Shown piece by piece: positions 46,787 to 58,343 of a stretch of 64,000 nucleotides of DNA (position 1 is the stretch's first letter; the number at the start of each line of letters is the position of its first letter). Location: contig JAZHRO010000013.1 of the NCBI GenBank assembly GCA_037157565.1, positions 81,089,501 to 81,153,500 on the forward strand. The letters are read 5' to 3'. The position numbers were made by a program, and so were the translations under genes. The notes under the pieces were generated by a model that was not told the origin of the DNA, did not search any database, and saw nothing but the letters and a program-made list of their open reading frames with translations. Source of the stretch: Thalassia testudinum (lineage: Eukaryota; Streptophyta; Magnoliopsida; Alismatales; Hydrocharitaceae).

Positions 46787-46821
46787 TAACCCCATGCCTA
46801 AATCTTGCTAGTCCCTAGCAA
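46787..46821 (-). promoter_or_regulatory. E3 polypurine tract with hairpin (complement)
   Basis: TAACCCCATGCCTAAATC then TTGCTAGTCCCTAGCAA (46805-46821), the same arrangement and the same hairpin as in E1. Confidence 0.85.
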
Positions 46822-49800
46822 GTGCAAGACTAAATGCATTCTATCAAGGGTTTACCTAGTGGTTTATTTCTTCTTGTTTCATCTAGAAATTTACAATCTA
46901 GAAAATCGTGAATGTGTAGTGGTGTAGCTTTTGCAACGGATCCAAGTGAGTCAACATACATCTAAAGCTCGTACTTGACCCTTAGTAAAATTCTGTTGGG
47001 ATAGGCAAAACCTCTTCTCTCGGGGATGTTCATGGCATAGATCGCGTAGAAAATTAGCATGTTGTAGTATAATGTGAAATACGTCTCAAGCAAATAAATT
47101 AAAGGAACTTGGTAAGTCCCGGTCGATCACAGGGAGGCAAAAAGCACTTTTGATTTCATACATTGTTCCAAATATAAATGCTAAATAGTATAGACACAAT
47201 ATATATATATATTAATCAAAAAGAGTTTGAACATGAATTGCATACATATAACTAGACAAATTCTAACATAAACGTAAACTACTTATGTAACAGATCGAGG
47301 GCACTATGGGTGGTTAGTAGTGGCCTTTTGGAGAGGTTGGGAGAAGTAGCAATGATCTGTTGGGGTGGCCCAACAGATGTCTTAGACGGAGGTGCAGAGA
47401 TGAATGCAGAGAAGACGGGAAGAAGAAGAGAGAGAGGTTGAAGGAGGAAGAAGAAATTCTAAAGAATGCCTTTCAAAGGGGACCCTTAGGACTCTTTTTA
47501 TAGCTTTAGTGAAGGGCAATTAGGGTATTTGGCCCTTTAAATCCGTGCAAAGGCTTCAGATTAATCAGATCCATTGATCGGGAGATCAACGACCCTGATT
47601 AAGCCTTCCAAATCCTTCTTTTCTCATCGATGTAATCTGGTGTTGCCACGTGGTAGCCTGTCGAGCGTTGATCCTCCATCACATGGCTGCAAATCTCCTC
47701 GTGCGCACCTTCGTTTCATCTCCCTCGCCGCTCACCCCTTTTGAGCTCCCGATCGTCAGTCGTCCGATCGTAAATGCATGCAACAATCGCACCTTTGAAT
47801 CCTAAAGTGCTCTCACTCATGTCTCTACACACGTCGTTGCGTGTGTTCTTGATCTAGCGCCTCCACTCTCGCCATGCGTCTGCGCTTCCTCTGCCCGATG
47901 CTGATCCGATGGTTGAATTTCATCTGCGAGCATGCCCCTCCTGATTGGGCTTCGATCCCGCATCATGCGCGATCTGTTAAGCGTGCGGATGGTCATGCTT
48001 TCCAATTTCTGTGCGGTCGCCCTCGGCCGTTGGATGGGAATCCAACGATCGAGATCTTGCCTGTGCGTGATGAGGTCACTGGAGGTGGTGATGTGGCTGC
48101 ATCGTGGTCATTGGATGACGATCCAACGACCTACATTTCTCATTTCCAGATTTGGGGCGTGGTGAGGGGTGGCTGCGATGGTGCCACGTGGTGCCATCGT
48201 GGCCGTCCATCTTCTTCTCCTTGTATCTAATGATGTAGGCCTTCAATTAAGTTGATTTCTGTGCCGTTGGACTACAAATGTCGATCCGGATCCATCTATA
48301 TGGTTGGATTTGTCATCTGAGGTCTAGATATTCTTCAATTTCCCCTTGGCTCCTGCTCCTTCTGCGGACTCCCTAGGGTGCTATGGGAGTTTAATTAATG
48401 CACTCTTGGAAGCGTTGGACTCCCATTGTTATTCTAAATAGATCCATAAAGTTGAATTGATCATTTGTAACCCTGGATTACCTGCAATTAAAATACCTCT
48501 CAAATAGCACATTATTATGTATAAAATATATAAATCATCTAAGATGCAAAGTACGATGTGTATGCTTGCAGAATGCCCATGTTAAGCTAGGTTCTACCTT
48601 AATTCAGGTGAATTAGGGCCCATGATTGCAGCGCAATCAGGGGACATAGAATATCCTCTGGTTTTAGCCCCAACTTTTTAGCTTAGGTAGAAGATGTCTA
48701 AGTTAGATGATTTTATATTTGGTGGATCACTTTCTTCTGGTGCTACATAGAGACTAGTATTTCAGAATTTAGATTTCCATATTATTAAATAGATCAACTT
48801 AGAGAGAGGCTGGAAGATTGTGCTCTCTTAAGTCTTTTGTACCTTTTCTTCTCTCTCTCTTTTTCCTTTTTCTTTTCTTCTTATTCTTCTTTTTTCTTTT
48901 TCTTTTCTTTTTCTTCCTGAGCTCACATCTCACTAGTTTGTGGTTATATTTGGTGGTCTCTCATGGATTACACTTCAATTAGGTTATGATAATCCTATGA
49001 CTAAGTCAGAATTTCTCAGCCTATATTCAGGTGGCCAGAAACACGAAAAAGTAGGTCAAGGCTGTATTTGGTGGATTGTGAGGGTGGTAGGTGTTGTTGC
49101 CTCAATGTACTTGACTCAACATAACTCACACTTCTCAATATGGTAAGATTTTTTCTCTTTTTTTTTTTCTCTTTCCTTTTCTTGTTTTTTTTAAAATGTT
49201 TCTATATGCTTATTTTTTCTCACATCCATATCTACTAACATGATGCCATATCTACCAACAAAACACAACGCAGCATACGTAGTTTTATTCATGAGGCATT
49301 ATTCGGAATTGGGGGTGTTCAAGAGGATATCGGGTGGCTTATTTGGTGGAAGTGCCTCTTCTAGGCATCGGGAAGGGAATGGGGAAGACAATGCATTTCT
49401 GACCTTGATATCAGTACCCTCCTTCAGTCGAGAATTCCATGAAGGACAGTCATAACTATCTACCTCAGTCTTAGTTTTATCAGAACATGCTCTCTGTGTA
49501 TTTGCCTTATTTGGTACTCTCGCAAGGATTCTCTCAAGGAATTCGTACGCAAGAACTGAGAGTGAAAAATGTGCCTAACTCTGAGTATCATTATCCAATT
49601 ATCTAGAATTTAAGATTCCTTACACTAGTCTTAGAGCATTAGTAGACTCTCTACTCCCACCTCACACATGTTTTTGGTGGATCTACTAGAAGATGGTTCG
49701 CCTGACTCCCTGATTACTATCCAAGGGTTCAGGAGGAGAAGCAATGCTTCTTCTCAACAAACTAGAGATGTCTATCGGTCTTCGCATTGGATCCACTGCA

Positions 49801-50175
49801 AATTCTATGTGCAAGTGTGAAATTGTACTGGATTCTAAGTTTAGGAATCTACTAAAGAATAAATCCCTAATAAAACCTCTTGATAAAATGTTCTATTTCC
49901 CCCAGGTGTTGGCAGAAAAATTTCAGTTTATATGTACGACCCTCGCATGCCTAAGTTCTTGCATGTCTTCATGAATGAATAAAAGAAATTGAAATAAGGC
50001 AGGGTGCAAGTGAATAGAAATCACCTGGAATTGCTCTTGATTTGTCATTCAACACATGCCAACACTACAATCACAATATGAAAAATACTATGCCAAAATG
50101 AAATATGCTACGTATAAAGGATATGTATATATGTATAAGTGCTGAGTTTAATGCCTCCAGTTGGGCGAAACGCCA
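46822..50175 (-). other. E3 3' UTR (contains S3)
   Basis: No credible gene. Outside S3 it carries TATTTGGTGG at 48716, 48947, 49065 and 49340 with variants near 49508 and 49672. Pyrimidine tracts lie at 48842-48916 and 49147-49190 (sense purine). The post-ORF box is at 50142-50166. It is collinear with the E1 3' UTR. Confidence 0.65.
47027..48639 (-). mobile_element. S3: solo LTR related to the E3 LTR
   Basis: TGTTCATGGC...GCGCAATCA, 1,613 bp, with perfect duplication gggga (47022-47026 and 48640-48644). It has the conserved R/U5 module near 47060-47150, paired palindromes near 48029-48056 and 48107-48132, and the U3 block near 48260-48330. Confidence 0.85.
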
Positions 50176-51343
50176 GTCACACGTCCTTAAGAAGAAGTAT
50201 CGTTTCGTCAGTAGGAGAAGGTTCTTAGGCTAAAAATGGCTCAAGGTGTTGACCATTTACCATAAAAACATGCCCAGATTTCAGGTCCATAATTTGGATG
50301 GCCTCGTTAGGATAGGGGTGGATCACCAGATACGACCCGGTCTACTTGGACTTGAGCTTTCCCACAAAGAATTTGAGCCGGGAATCAAATAACCAAACCT
50401 GCTGGTTAGGCGTGAACTCCTTCCTCTAGATGTGTTGGTCATGGAAAGCCTTAGTCTTATCTTTGTAAATCTTTGCATTCTTGTAGGCTTCTCGCCGAAT
50501 CTCTTCTAACTCGCTAAGCTAGAGCTTTCTTTCATAACCTTCTGTATCGATGTTAAAATTACATTTCTGCACTGCTCAAAAGACACGGTGCTCCAGCTCT
50601 ACAGGAAGGTGACAAGCCTTTCCATACACCATGTGGTATGGGGACATTCCGAGCGAGGCATTATACATGGTCTAGTATGCCCAAAGTGCGTCGATCAATC
50701 GATCGGACCAATCCTTCCTATCAAGTCTAACCGTCTTTTGAAGAATGAGTTTGATTTGATGATTAGACACTTCAGCCCGCCCATTGGTTTGTGGGTGATA
50801 CGGTGTAGCAATACGGTGATGTACCCCATATTTCTTCAAAAGAGATCTGAAATGGGTATGGATGAAGTGACTGCCCCCATCACTAATCAAAGCGTGGGGG
50901 ACTCTGAATCTCTCAAAAATAAATTCCCGAACAAAGGATATAATGGTCTTAGGATCAACCCTTCTTGCCGGGATAGCTTCAACCCACTTCGAGACATAGT
51001 CAACTACAAGAAGTATGCACTTGAAGCCATGCAAGTTCGGGAAAGGTCTCATAAAGTCGAATAGTTCTACAACCAGAATAGGTTGGAGAGGCATCATGTC
51101 TCTCTTGGTCATAGAACTGACCGACTGACATCGCTTACAGCATTTGGCAAACTTGTGTGTGTCTTTGAAAATAGTTGGCCAGAAGAATCCAGACTGCAAA
51201 ATCTTTACAACAGTTTTTCGACCCAAGAAATGACCCCCACAGGCATCACTGTGGCAGAAGGATAACATACTTGAGATTTCTGAGTCTGGGACACATCATC
51301 TGATGATCTGATTAGCCCCATTGCGAAAGAGCATTGAGTCATC
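50176..51343 (-). pseudogene. pol: E3 integrase (active-site segment shortened)
   Basis: 50672-51268 (198 aa) is the best integrase frame: zinc domain with CHSDACGGHFLGRK and CKRC, then [14 protein letters not shown] and NGRAEVSNHQIKLILQ. Where E1 reads [14 protein letters not shown]3 reads LFDFMRPF. Five residues around the first catalytic aspartate are missing, so activity is very unlikely even though the frame is open. The C-terminal part (50176-50660) is broken. Confidence 0.85.
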
Positions 51344-53271
51344 CTAGAAATAAAACTTAGCCTCTGCAATAAATTTGAGTTTTTGATCCTTGGATAATCT
51401 TGTAGGCAGCTTGCTTGTGATGAGATAGTTTACAATATCGACATACCAAGGAAACTCAACAGAGTTAATAGCTAACAGAGACTCATCCAGAAATTGATTA
51501 GAGATAGCTGGGGAGTATGGAATGTGTTCGGGGTTTATCAGGGATAAGTGATCTGCCACAACATTATGAGCTCCAACTTTGTCGCGGATATCGACGTCAA
51601 ATTCCTGCAAGAGAAGGATTCATCTGGTAAGTTTGGGTTTGGCATCCTTCTTTGCCAACAAATGTTGGAGGGCGGAATGGTTAGTGAAGATGATCACTTT
51701 TGACTCGAGTAGGTATGATCTAAACTTCTCCAACCTGAATACTATGGCTAGCAGCTCTTTCTCAGTAACCGTATAGTTACATTAAGCCTCGTTCAACGTC
51801 TTGCTAGTGTAGTATATTACGAATGGATGGCACTGCCGACGCTGGCCTAGAACAGCTTCAACAATGAAGTCGGAGGCATCACACATCATCTCAAAGTTAA
51901 GAGACCAGTCGGGAGGTTGGAGAATAGGCGCATTGGAAACAATGCTTTGTAAATTCTCGAAAGCACTGAGACACGAGGAATCGAAGTTAAAGGGAATGTC
52001 AGCTACCAAGAGATTTGTCAATGGGTGAGAAATTTTCGAGAAGTCTCGAATGAATCTCTGGTAGAATCCGACATGCCCTAATAATGCTCTGATTTGTTTT
52101 ACCAAGCTAGGCAGAGGTAATTGAGAAATGATTTCAGACTTAGCTCGGTCGACCTTGAGTCCATTAGAAGAGATCCTGTGACCTAGTACAATGCCATCCC
52201 TCACCATAAAATGGCTTTTCTCCCATGAAAGTACTAGGTTAACATCTATGCACCTCCTTTGGATCTTCGTGAGGTTATCAAGACAAGACAAAAAATCATC
52301 TCCAAAAATGAAGTACCCCATAAACACTGCTATGTGTCCCCGATCATGTCAGAGAAGATGGGGATCATGCAAAGCTGAAATATGGCCCAAGCTATCATTG
52401 ATTCTATTAATAAAATCCCTGGATGGCTATCTCCTTAGATAGCATTCCTTATTTTCTCAAAAAAAAAAATCATGCAACACTGGAATGTTGTTGTTGCATT
52501 ACAGAGGTCGAAGGACATCCGCTTGAAAGCAAATGTTCTGAAGGGACAAGTAAAAGTTGTCTTGTCTTATTCTGGCTTAATTGCAACTTGGTTGTACTCG
52601 GAATATCCATCCAGAAAGTAGAAGAAACTGTGTCTGACTAATCTTTCTAAGATTTGATCAATAAAAGGTAAAGGAAAATGATCCTTTTTGGTAGTTGTGT
52701 TCAGTTTCCTGTAATCAATGCAAACCTGCCATGTAGTAGTGGTGTAGGTCAGGATGAATTTGCCTATTTCATTCTTGATAACGGTGAGTCCTGCCTTTTA
52801 AGGCACAATCTGAATAGGACTCACCCACTGGCTATTGAAAATTGGATAGATAATGTCCGCATCAGGTCATTTGATGATCTCCTTCTTGACAACCTTAAGC
52901 ATATTAGGATTCAGGCACCTCTGAGGTTGTCTCGAAGGTTTCACCCCCACATCCGTGTAGATATGATGAGTGCAATATGAGGGGCGAATACTACGGAGAT
53001 CAGTAATAGTCCACCCTAAGGCATCCCTATGTGCTTGCAGTACATAGATCAATTGATGCTCCTGTTCTTGGGTTAAGTGAGCACTAATGATCAATGGGTA
53101 TGTCTCACTTTCACCCAAAAATTCGTATTTCAGTGAGTCAGGTATGGGCTTTAGTTCAATCATGGATGGATTAGAATTAGGGGTGGGAGTGGGAGTCTGA
53201 ATCGGAGGAGCAGAATCAATAGCGAGAATCTGATGATCCTGACTAACAGAAAATCCAATTGCAGAGGTCAT
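51344..53271 (-). pseudogene. pol: E3 reverse transcriptase and RNase H (broken)
   Basis: N-terminal RT at 52867-53271 (ELKPIPDSLKYEFLGES, TQEQEHQL, SRQPQRCLNPNMLKVVKKE). The central part (52480-52866) is frameshifted. A 96-bp insert lies at 52373-52468. The C-terminal RT and RNase H start lie at 51782-52327 (FLGHVGFYQRFIRDFSK, PPDWSLNFEMMCDASDF, YYTSKTLNEA). RNase H continues at 51344-51610 (MQEFDVDIRDKVGAHNVVADH). The catalytic FMDD reads FMGYF-like at 52327 and is damaged. Confidence 0.83.
52373..52468 (+). mobile_element. 96-bp poly(A)-tailed insert in the E3 RT (LINE 3'-end-like)
   Basis: The insert starts AGCTGAAATATGGCCC and ends CTCAAAAAAAAAA, flanked by atcatgcaa on both sides (52364-52372 and 52469-52477). 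Removing it restores collinearity with the E1 RT. A poly(A) end with a 9-bp duplication points to LINE-type retrotransposition of a heavily 5'-truncated copy. Confidence 0.65.
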
Positions 53272-53859
53272 GAAATCTTATCTTGGTGGAAGCAGATTAT
53301 CACTTGGTTGGATAGGATAATCAGGATTTGGGGTGTTATGGTTAGATGAACACCCTGGACAATCAGATCCACGGGATGAAATGTGCAAATCATTAACCTC
53401 AGTCCTGTGTGGATCCATATCTAAGAACCCTGATAGTGCAGACGAATGAGACATTGGGTCGTTACAGAGCAGCCCAATGTTACCACAAAAAAGTTGATTC
53501 TTTGTCTTCACCATCCTCCTCGATGCGATCACAATCGAAGTTCCTTGATGCCTTGAATATGTCAAGTCTAAGTCTTTGATCACCTAGGGCAATCTCCATA
53601 CATCTGGATGCACAGTTAATGTTTGCTCGGGCTATTGCCAGAAGTGAGTGACCCAAAATGATTGGTGCATTTTGAAAATTAGGAGGAACCTCCATATCAA
53701 GAACAAAAAAGTTTGCGGGAAAGCAGAATCTGCAGACTTTTACGATCACATTCTCGACTACCCCCTCGATGTTTTTACTGATCTATCAGCCAGCTGAATC
53801 GTAATCGAGGTGGGTTTTAACTCCCTAAATCGAAATCGATCATATATGACAGTGGGAGT
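53272..53859 (-). pseudogene. pol: E3 protease C-terminal part and linker
   Basis: 53480-53749 holds FPANFFVLDMEVPPNFQNAP and ILGHSLLAIARANINCASRC, matching the E2 protease C-terminus (VLDMEVPEKLQNTPIILGRP). 53278-53583 is linker text shared with E1 (MSHSSALSGFL, DPHRTEVN). It is cut at 53859 by the E0 solo LTR. Confidence 0.78.
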
Positions 53860-56064
53860 TGATAAACGCCAATTTATCATCATTCTTATGCATTAAAATA
53901 AAACTAGCTCTTAGGATTTTGCTTCACAAATGGGTTTTTGGGTTGCATTTAGGCATTAATTAGGTTAGTCATGTATTGCATTTTTTATTATGTTTTTGAT
54001 ATGTTTTTGTGAGTGTTAGGGATAAGCAGATTGCCAGATCCCTAGAACCCTAGCACTTAGGAAGGTAACTGGTGAAGGAGAAGCCCAAATCAACTAGAAC
54101 TCAGCCAGATCCAACTCACTATAGCTGGATTTCAGCTTACTTGGACTAGGGTTAGCTCATCCTAGCTCCATTCAGCTCATCTCAGCTGAATGGCAGCTTA
54201 AGAGAGCTCATCTTAGCTTACCCTAGCTCAGGTCAACTCAGATCCAACTCAACTTAGCTGAGTTTAGCTCATCTCAGCTCCCCTTAGTTCACAGGGAGCT
54301 CTAGCTAGCTCAACTGAGTTGACTAGAGTTCACCTCATCTCAGGTCCAGCTACATCCAGCTCCACTCAACTCCATCCAGCTAAAGATGACTTCATTTTAG
54401 CTCAGGAAGCTCAAGTCCAGCTCCCGGGGACTCAGCTTAGCTCAACTCAGTTGAGCTAAGCTACCTTAGCTGCCTCAACCAACTTGATCCTCCCTGGGAG
54501 CACTAGACCTAGCTAACCTCAGCTCCGTTTAGTAGAAGCTAGCTTACTTTAGCTTGGCTTAGCAGCTAGCAAAGAACTAGCAAGCTAAGCCAGCTAGAGT
54601 AGCTCCATGCCAACCTCTTCAACAGCTGCCAGCTCCAGTTCAGCTGCAGACTTTTTTTGTCCAGCTCCTCTCCTCAAACCCTAGCTCCCATTGCCTACTC
54701 CTCTACTCCATTACTCGCTAAGCTAGTTTAGCTTAGCTTAGCTTAGCTAGACTCTAGCTTGCTTGGCAATCCACCACCTAACAATCCTTCCTAGCTAGCT
54801 CCACCAACTCAACTCTACCTAAGCTCACCTAAGCTAGCTCCACCCTACTCCAAGTTAGCGTCACCACCATCACCACCTTTCATCTCACCACCTCCAAAAG
54901 CCACTTTCAAGGTGGTGCCAACTTTCCCTCCAAAACCACCATAAAACCCCACCATTCATCTCCTTTTGATCCCATCTCCACCATCCACCTCAACACCTTC
55001 TAGAAGAGCCACAATTGGGGCCAACTTTAGGTGCCTTTTGGCCACCATAACTAACCCCCTTAGCACCCCTTAGGTGGCGCCAATTAACCCTATCCCTAGG
55101 ATCAACCTAACCACCCTTAACCACCCGTAAAATTAATCCTAGCCCTCCACCTATTCACACCAACACTACCCACTTCCACCTCTATAAAACCCACCACATT
55201 CCACCAAAAAAATTCATCCTCCCTTTAGTATAATTCCACCCTACAATCACCATACCCATGATCAAGGAAGAAGAAGAAGAGAAGAAGATTAAGGGGGCAC
55301 CCTACTTGCTCCCTTGGTGCCTTCTTCCCCTTTTTATTCTCCCTTGTGCCACGCCAAGGAGGAGGAGCACTCCCCCACTAGGAGGACGGCTAGGAAAGGA
55401 GGAGCAAGGGTGGTGGACGCCCACCCTCGAAGGAGATCATTGAAGGTGGTAGCTTCCACCTTTGAGGACATCATTTGGAGGAGCATCTCAAGGAAGGAGA
55501 ATGAGTTGTCTTTTCAAGTCAAGGAGCTACTTGACTTGGAGTAAGAAGCCCTCTTCTTCACCATTTTATTTAGAGGATTTGTGTTTTATTCTTCTTGTAT
55601 TTTCAAGTAGAGTAGAAGCATTCCTCTGTAGGTTTTGTGTAGACAATTTTTGTTAAATCAAGTTACCTTCTCTTAGTTTTTGTTGCATAGCTTTTTACAA
55701 GTTTTTCCTAGCATTTGTTTCACTCCCTCTCCCTAATTACTCTAGGCCTCCAAATACCTAGGGTGAGCTTGGGGAGAGGCTCTACTTGTCACCTTAGGGT
55801 TAGCTTTATTAAAATAGGTATTAGTTGTTTTCCTGCTATCAGCAAAACTCGCGTGTTCCTGTTATTTCAAAACCCATAAAAATCATATCTATAATAAACC
55901 AAAAGAAAGTTGAGTTCCTTTTAAACAAGAGATTTGATTTAGCAAACAAATTATCCTCCTTGGATGACCCTAGACACTCCACTATCTAGGTTATAAATTT
56001 AAGAGTTGATCGATTTTACGTGTTACAACACGTATTTTTACAAACCGCACAAAAATCTGTATCA
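53860..56064 (+). mobile_element. Complete solo LTR of family E0
   Basis: TGATAAACGCC...AAATCTGTATCA, 2,205 bp, with perfect duplication ggagt (53855-53859 and 56065-56069) inside the E3 protease. AGCT-rich at 54085-54850, TATAAAA at 55183-55189, and R/U5 module text CTTGGATGACC near 55958 and TGTTACAACACG near 56020. Open frames near 55258-55656 are within the LTR and have no recognised domain. Confidence 0.88.
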
Positions 56065-57480
56065 GGAGTCAAGTTGATGGACCAACCTAGATCAAGAAGT
56101 GCCTGATCAAATGGAGAATCCTGTAAAAAGTAGGAAATGAGTGGTGTACCAGGGTCTTTCTTCTTAAGTGCTAAGTTGACTAGAATCACAATGCTAGCTT
56201 CTTCTGATAGTACCGCCTGTCGTCCAATTTTTAGCTGTCGCTTTGGAGTACAATAGTCCTTAAAGAACCTAGCAATAGCAAGAACGTGATGAATGGCCTC
56301 GAGGAGAGGGACCTGGATATGCACTTCCTTAAATAATGATTTCAGGTCCTCAAAATTTCGAATATCCTTTTTCCGTGCTATATTCCATGTCAACGCCTCA
56401 AGGGATGGGAATCTCAGGGTCAAGTGGCCTCTTGCCCTTATCAATCGTAGATGGCCCCTGAGATGAAGATGGAGTAGAACCATCCTGCAGTGAAGGGCGT
56501 GAAAAATCATGACCCGCTTGCCTAAGTAGTGGGTCCTGTGTAATCTTTCCTCTCCTCAAAGTGACAGCCTTTGCATCGATGTGCTATCCATGAGGTGGGG
56601 GAGGAGCGGAAGGAACAGAATACATGGGGTTTTGCAATAAAGGTGGCTGACCTTGCCATAACCAGGTGGTGCAGGAGGTGCTTGTAGAATAGCATGTGCC
56701 TGTCCTTGTGGTGCTTAGAATCTAGGTGGGGTGCCCTAATTATGCACATACCTTGGGTTCGGGACAGGTTGGGAGGGCAAGGCTGCCTGTGATCTATGCT
56801 CCTGCATCATCTGAATCTGTGCATTTTGTATGTTTTACATTTGGTCAGCCATAGCTTTCACAAATTGTACGTTGTCATGAGTCGATTTCCGGATTGACTC
56901 TTGCAATTCCTCCTTCAGTGACTCCAAAGGGTCGGCCTGCTTTGGAGGGTAGTTGGCAGCTTGGTGCAGCAGTTGATAAATAGAACGTGTTTGTTGCTGC
57001 GACGGGGATGGCTGCTACCTCAGGTATGTGTTTTGTACATTCTCGTATTGTCTGGTCTGGTAGTGTGGATTTCGTCTCTATGAGTTACTGGACTAGGAGA
57101 AGTTAGGATGCTGGTGCTAACCAGGATTATACGTCTTAGAATACGGGTTATTACGCCCATAACCTTGGATAGCATTGACATCTTCGTAGGCCGAGGATGT
57201 CTCAGATGCAAATTTATCAAAAGAATACACACTCGAATTGCCATGAGGTGCGTAACCTTCATTGTACGATGCCATATCCAGATTACTCACGGTCTCATGA
57301 TATGTAGGATCCAACGGAGATGGAGAAGAAACATCCTGAGTGAAAAGATGTTCACGAGTAGGAGGGACTTAGAATGCAATAGAGGAGTGCGATGTAATTG
57401 TACTACTAGGAAAACCAGATCTTGCTTGCATTAATTCATTGAGCTTTTTATCAAGCAGATCCACCTTGTACAGCTTCTTT
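56065..57480 (-). pseudogene. E3 gag C-terminus and protease N-terminus (broken)
   Basis: 56016-56510 includes RKKDIRNFEDLKSLFKEVH, KKDPGTPLISYFLQ and ALLDLGWSINLTP (here W replaces the usual A/S after D-L-G), then runs into the E0 LTR. 57117-57314 holds the gag C-terminal motif SAYEDVNAIQGYG and YSKTYNPG. Many stops lie between 56520 and 57100. Confidence 0.78.
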
Positions 57481-58343
57481 GATAATGTCCATATCAGCTC
57501 AGGAAATTTCGGCATGAGCTTCTTGGACATTAACTCATTGCTGTCCAGGTCACTGGAATTAGTTCATAGAGGCGGCATTCATCGAGTTCTCTATTGAGGA
57601 TTCGAACAGTTCGAATGCACTGTTCTCATCCTTGGTAAGGAAATTCCCGCTACTAGATGCATTGGCCAAGTACCGATGTGTGTCATCCAGCCCATGGTAA
57701 AAGACTTCTGCAAGATGCCATTTGAGTACACCATGGTGCAGGCACTTCCTGAGAAGATTGTGGAATCTGTCCCAAGCGTCATGCAGTTTCTCTCTGGGGC
57801 CTTGGGAAAAGGTCGTGATTGCGCACCTCATAGCATTTCTTCGACCAATCAGGAAGAACTTTTGGAGGAATTCACGAAGTAATTCCTCCCAGGTTCCAAT
57901 TGGCCTCCGGATAGTCTTGAACCAGTAGGAAGCTTTATCCTTGAGAGAGAAGGGAAAAAGCTTCATGAGAACAATTCGCATGTCTACATTTCTAGGTCGA
58001 ACTAACTCTACAATTCGATTTAGATCTTCGATGTGCTAGAAGGGGTCCTCATTCGAGTTTCCATGGAAATGAGTCTGAATCAGACTTATGAAGTTCGACT
58101 CCAACTCGAATGCATCTTCGCCTACGAGAATTCGGAACTGAGGTGCTATAATAATCACCGTCGGATCGTAGAAGTTCCACAGTTGCTCTCCACATGGTGG
58201 ATGCTACATCCTGTCTAACTTGTGAGGATCCTGTTAATGCGCTACTCGTATCTTTGCTCAGACTCCTCGACCCTGGCTTCCAGATGAGCCATTGGGCCTT
58301 GATTCTCAGGGCCCTTACCAGCTCTAGAACCAAAATTAGCCAT
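57481..58343 (-). pseudogene. gag: E3 gag core (broken)
   Basis: The start is probably the ATG complement at 58341-58343 (MANFGSRAGKGPENQG). The core at 57559-57981 reads LFPFSLKDKASYWFK, TWEELLREFLQKFF, WDRFHNLLRKCLHHGVLKW, VFYHGLDDTHRYL and NSAFELFESSIENSM, parallel to E1. Stops and shifts lie between 57982 and 58280. Confidence 0.82.

Noticed and set aside
47874..48230. 118-aa plus-strand frame
   Set aside because: It lies inside solo LTR S3, antisense to the LTR, with no domain.
55258..55656. Three overlapping small frames near the E0 solo LTR promoter
   Set aside because: They follow the TATA box in the R region. Low complexity and no conserved frame with 11860-12048 that I could verify.
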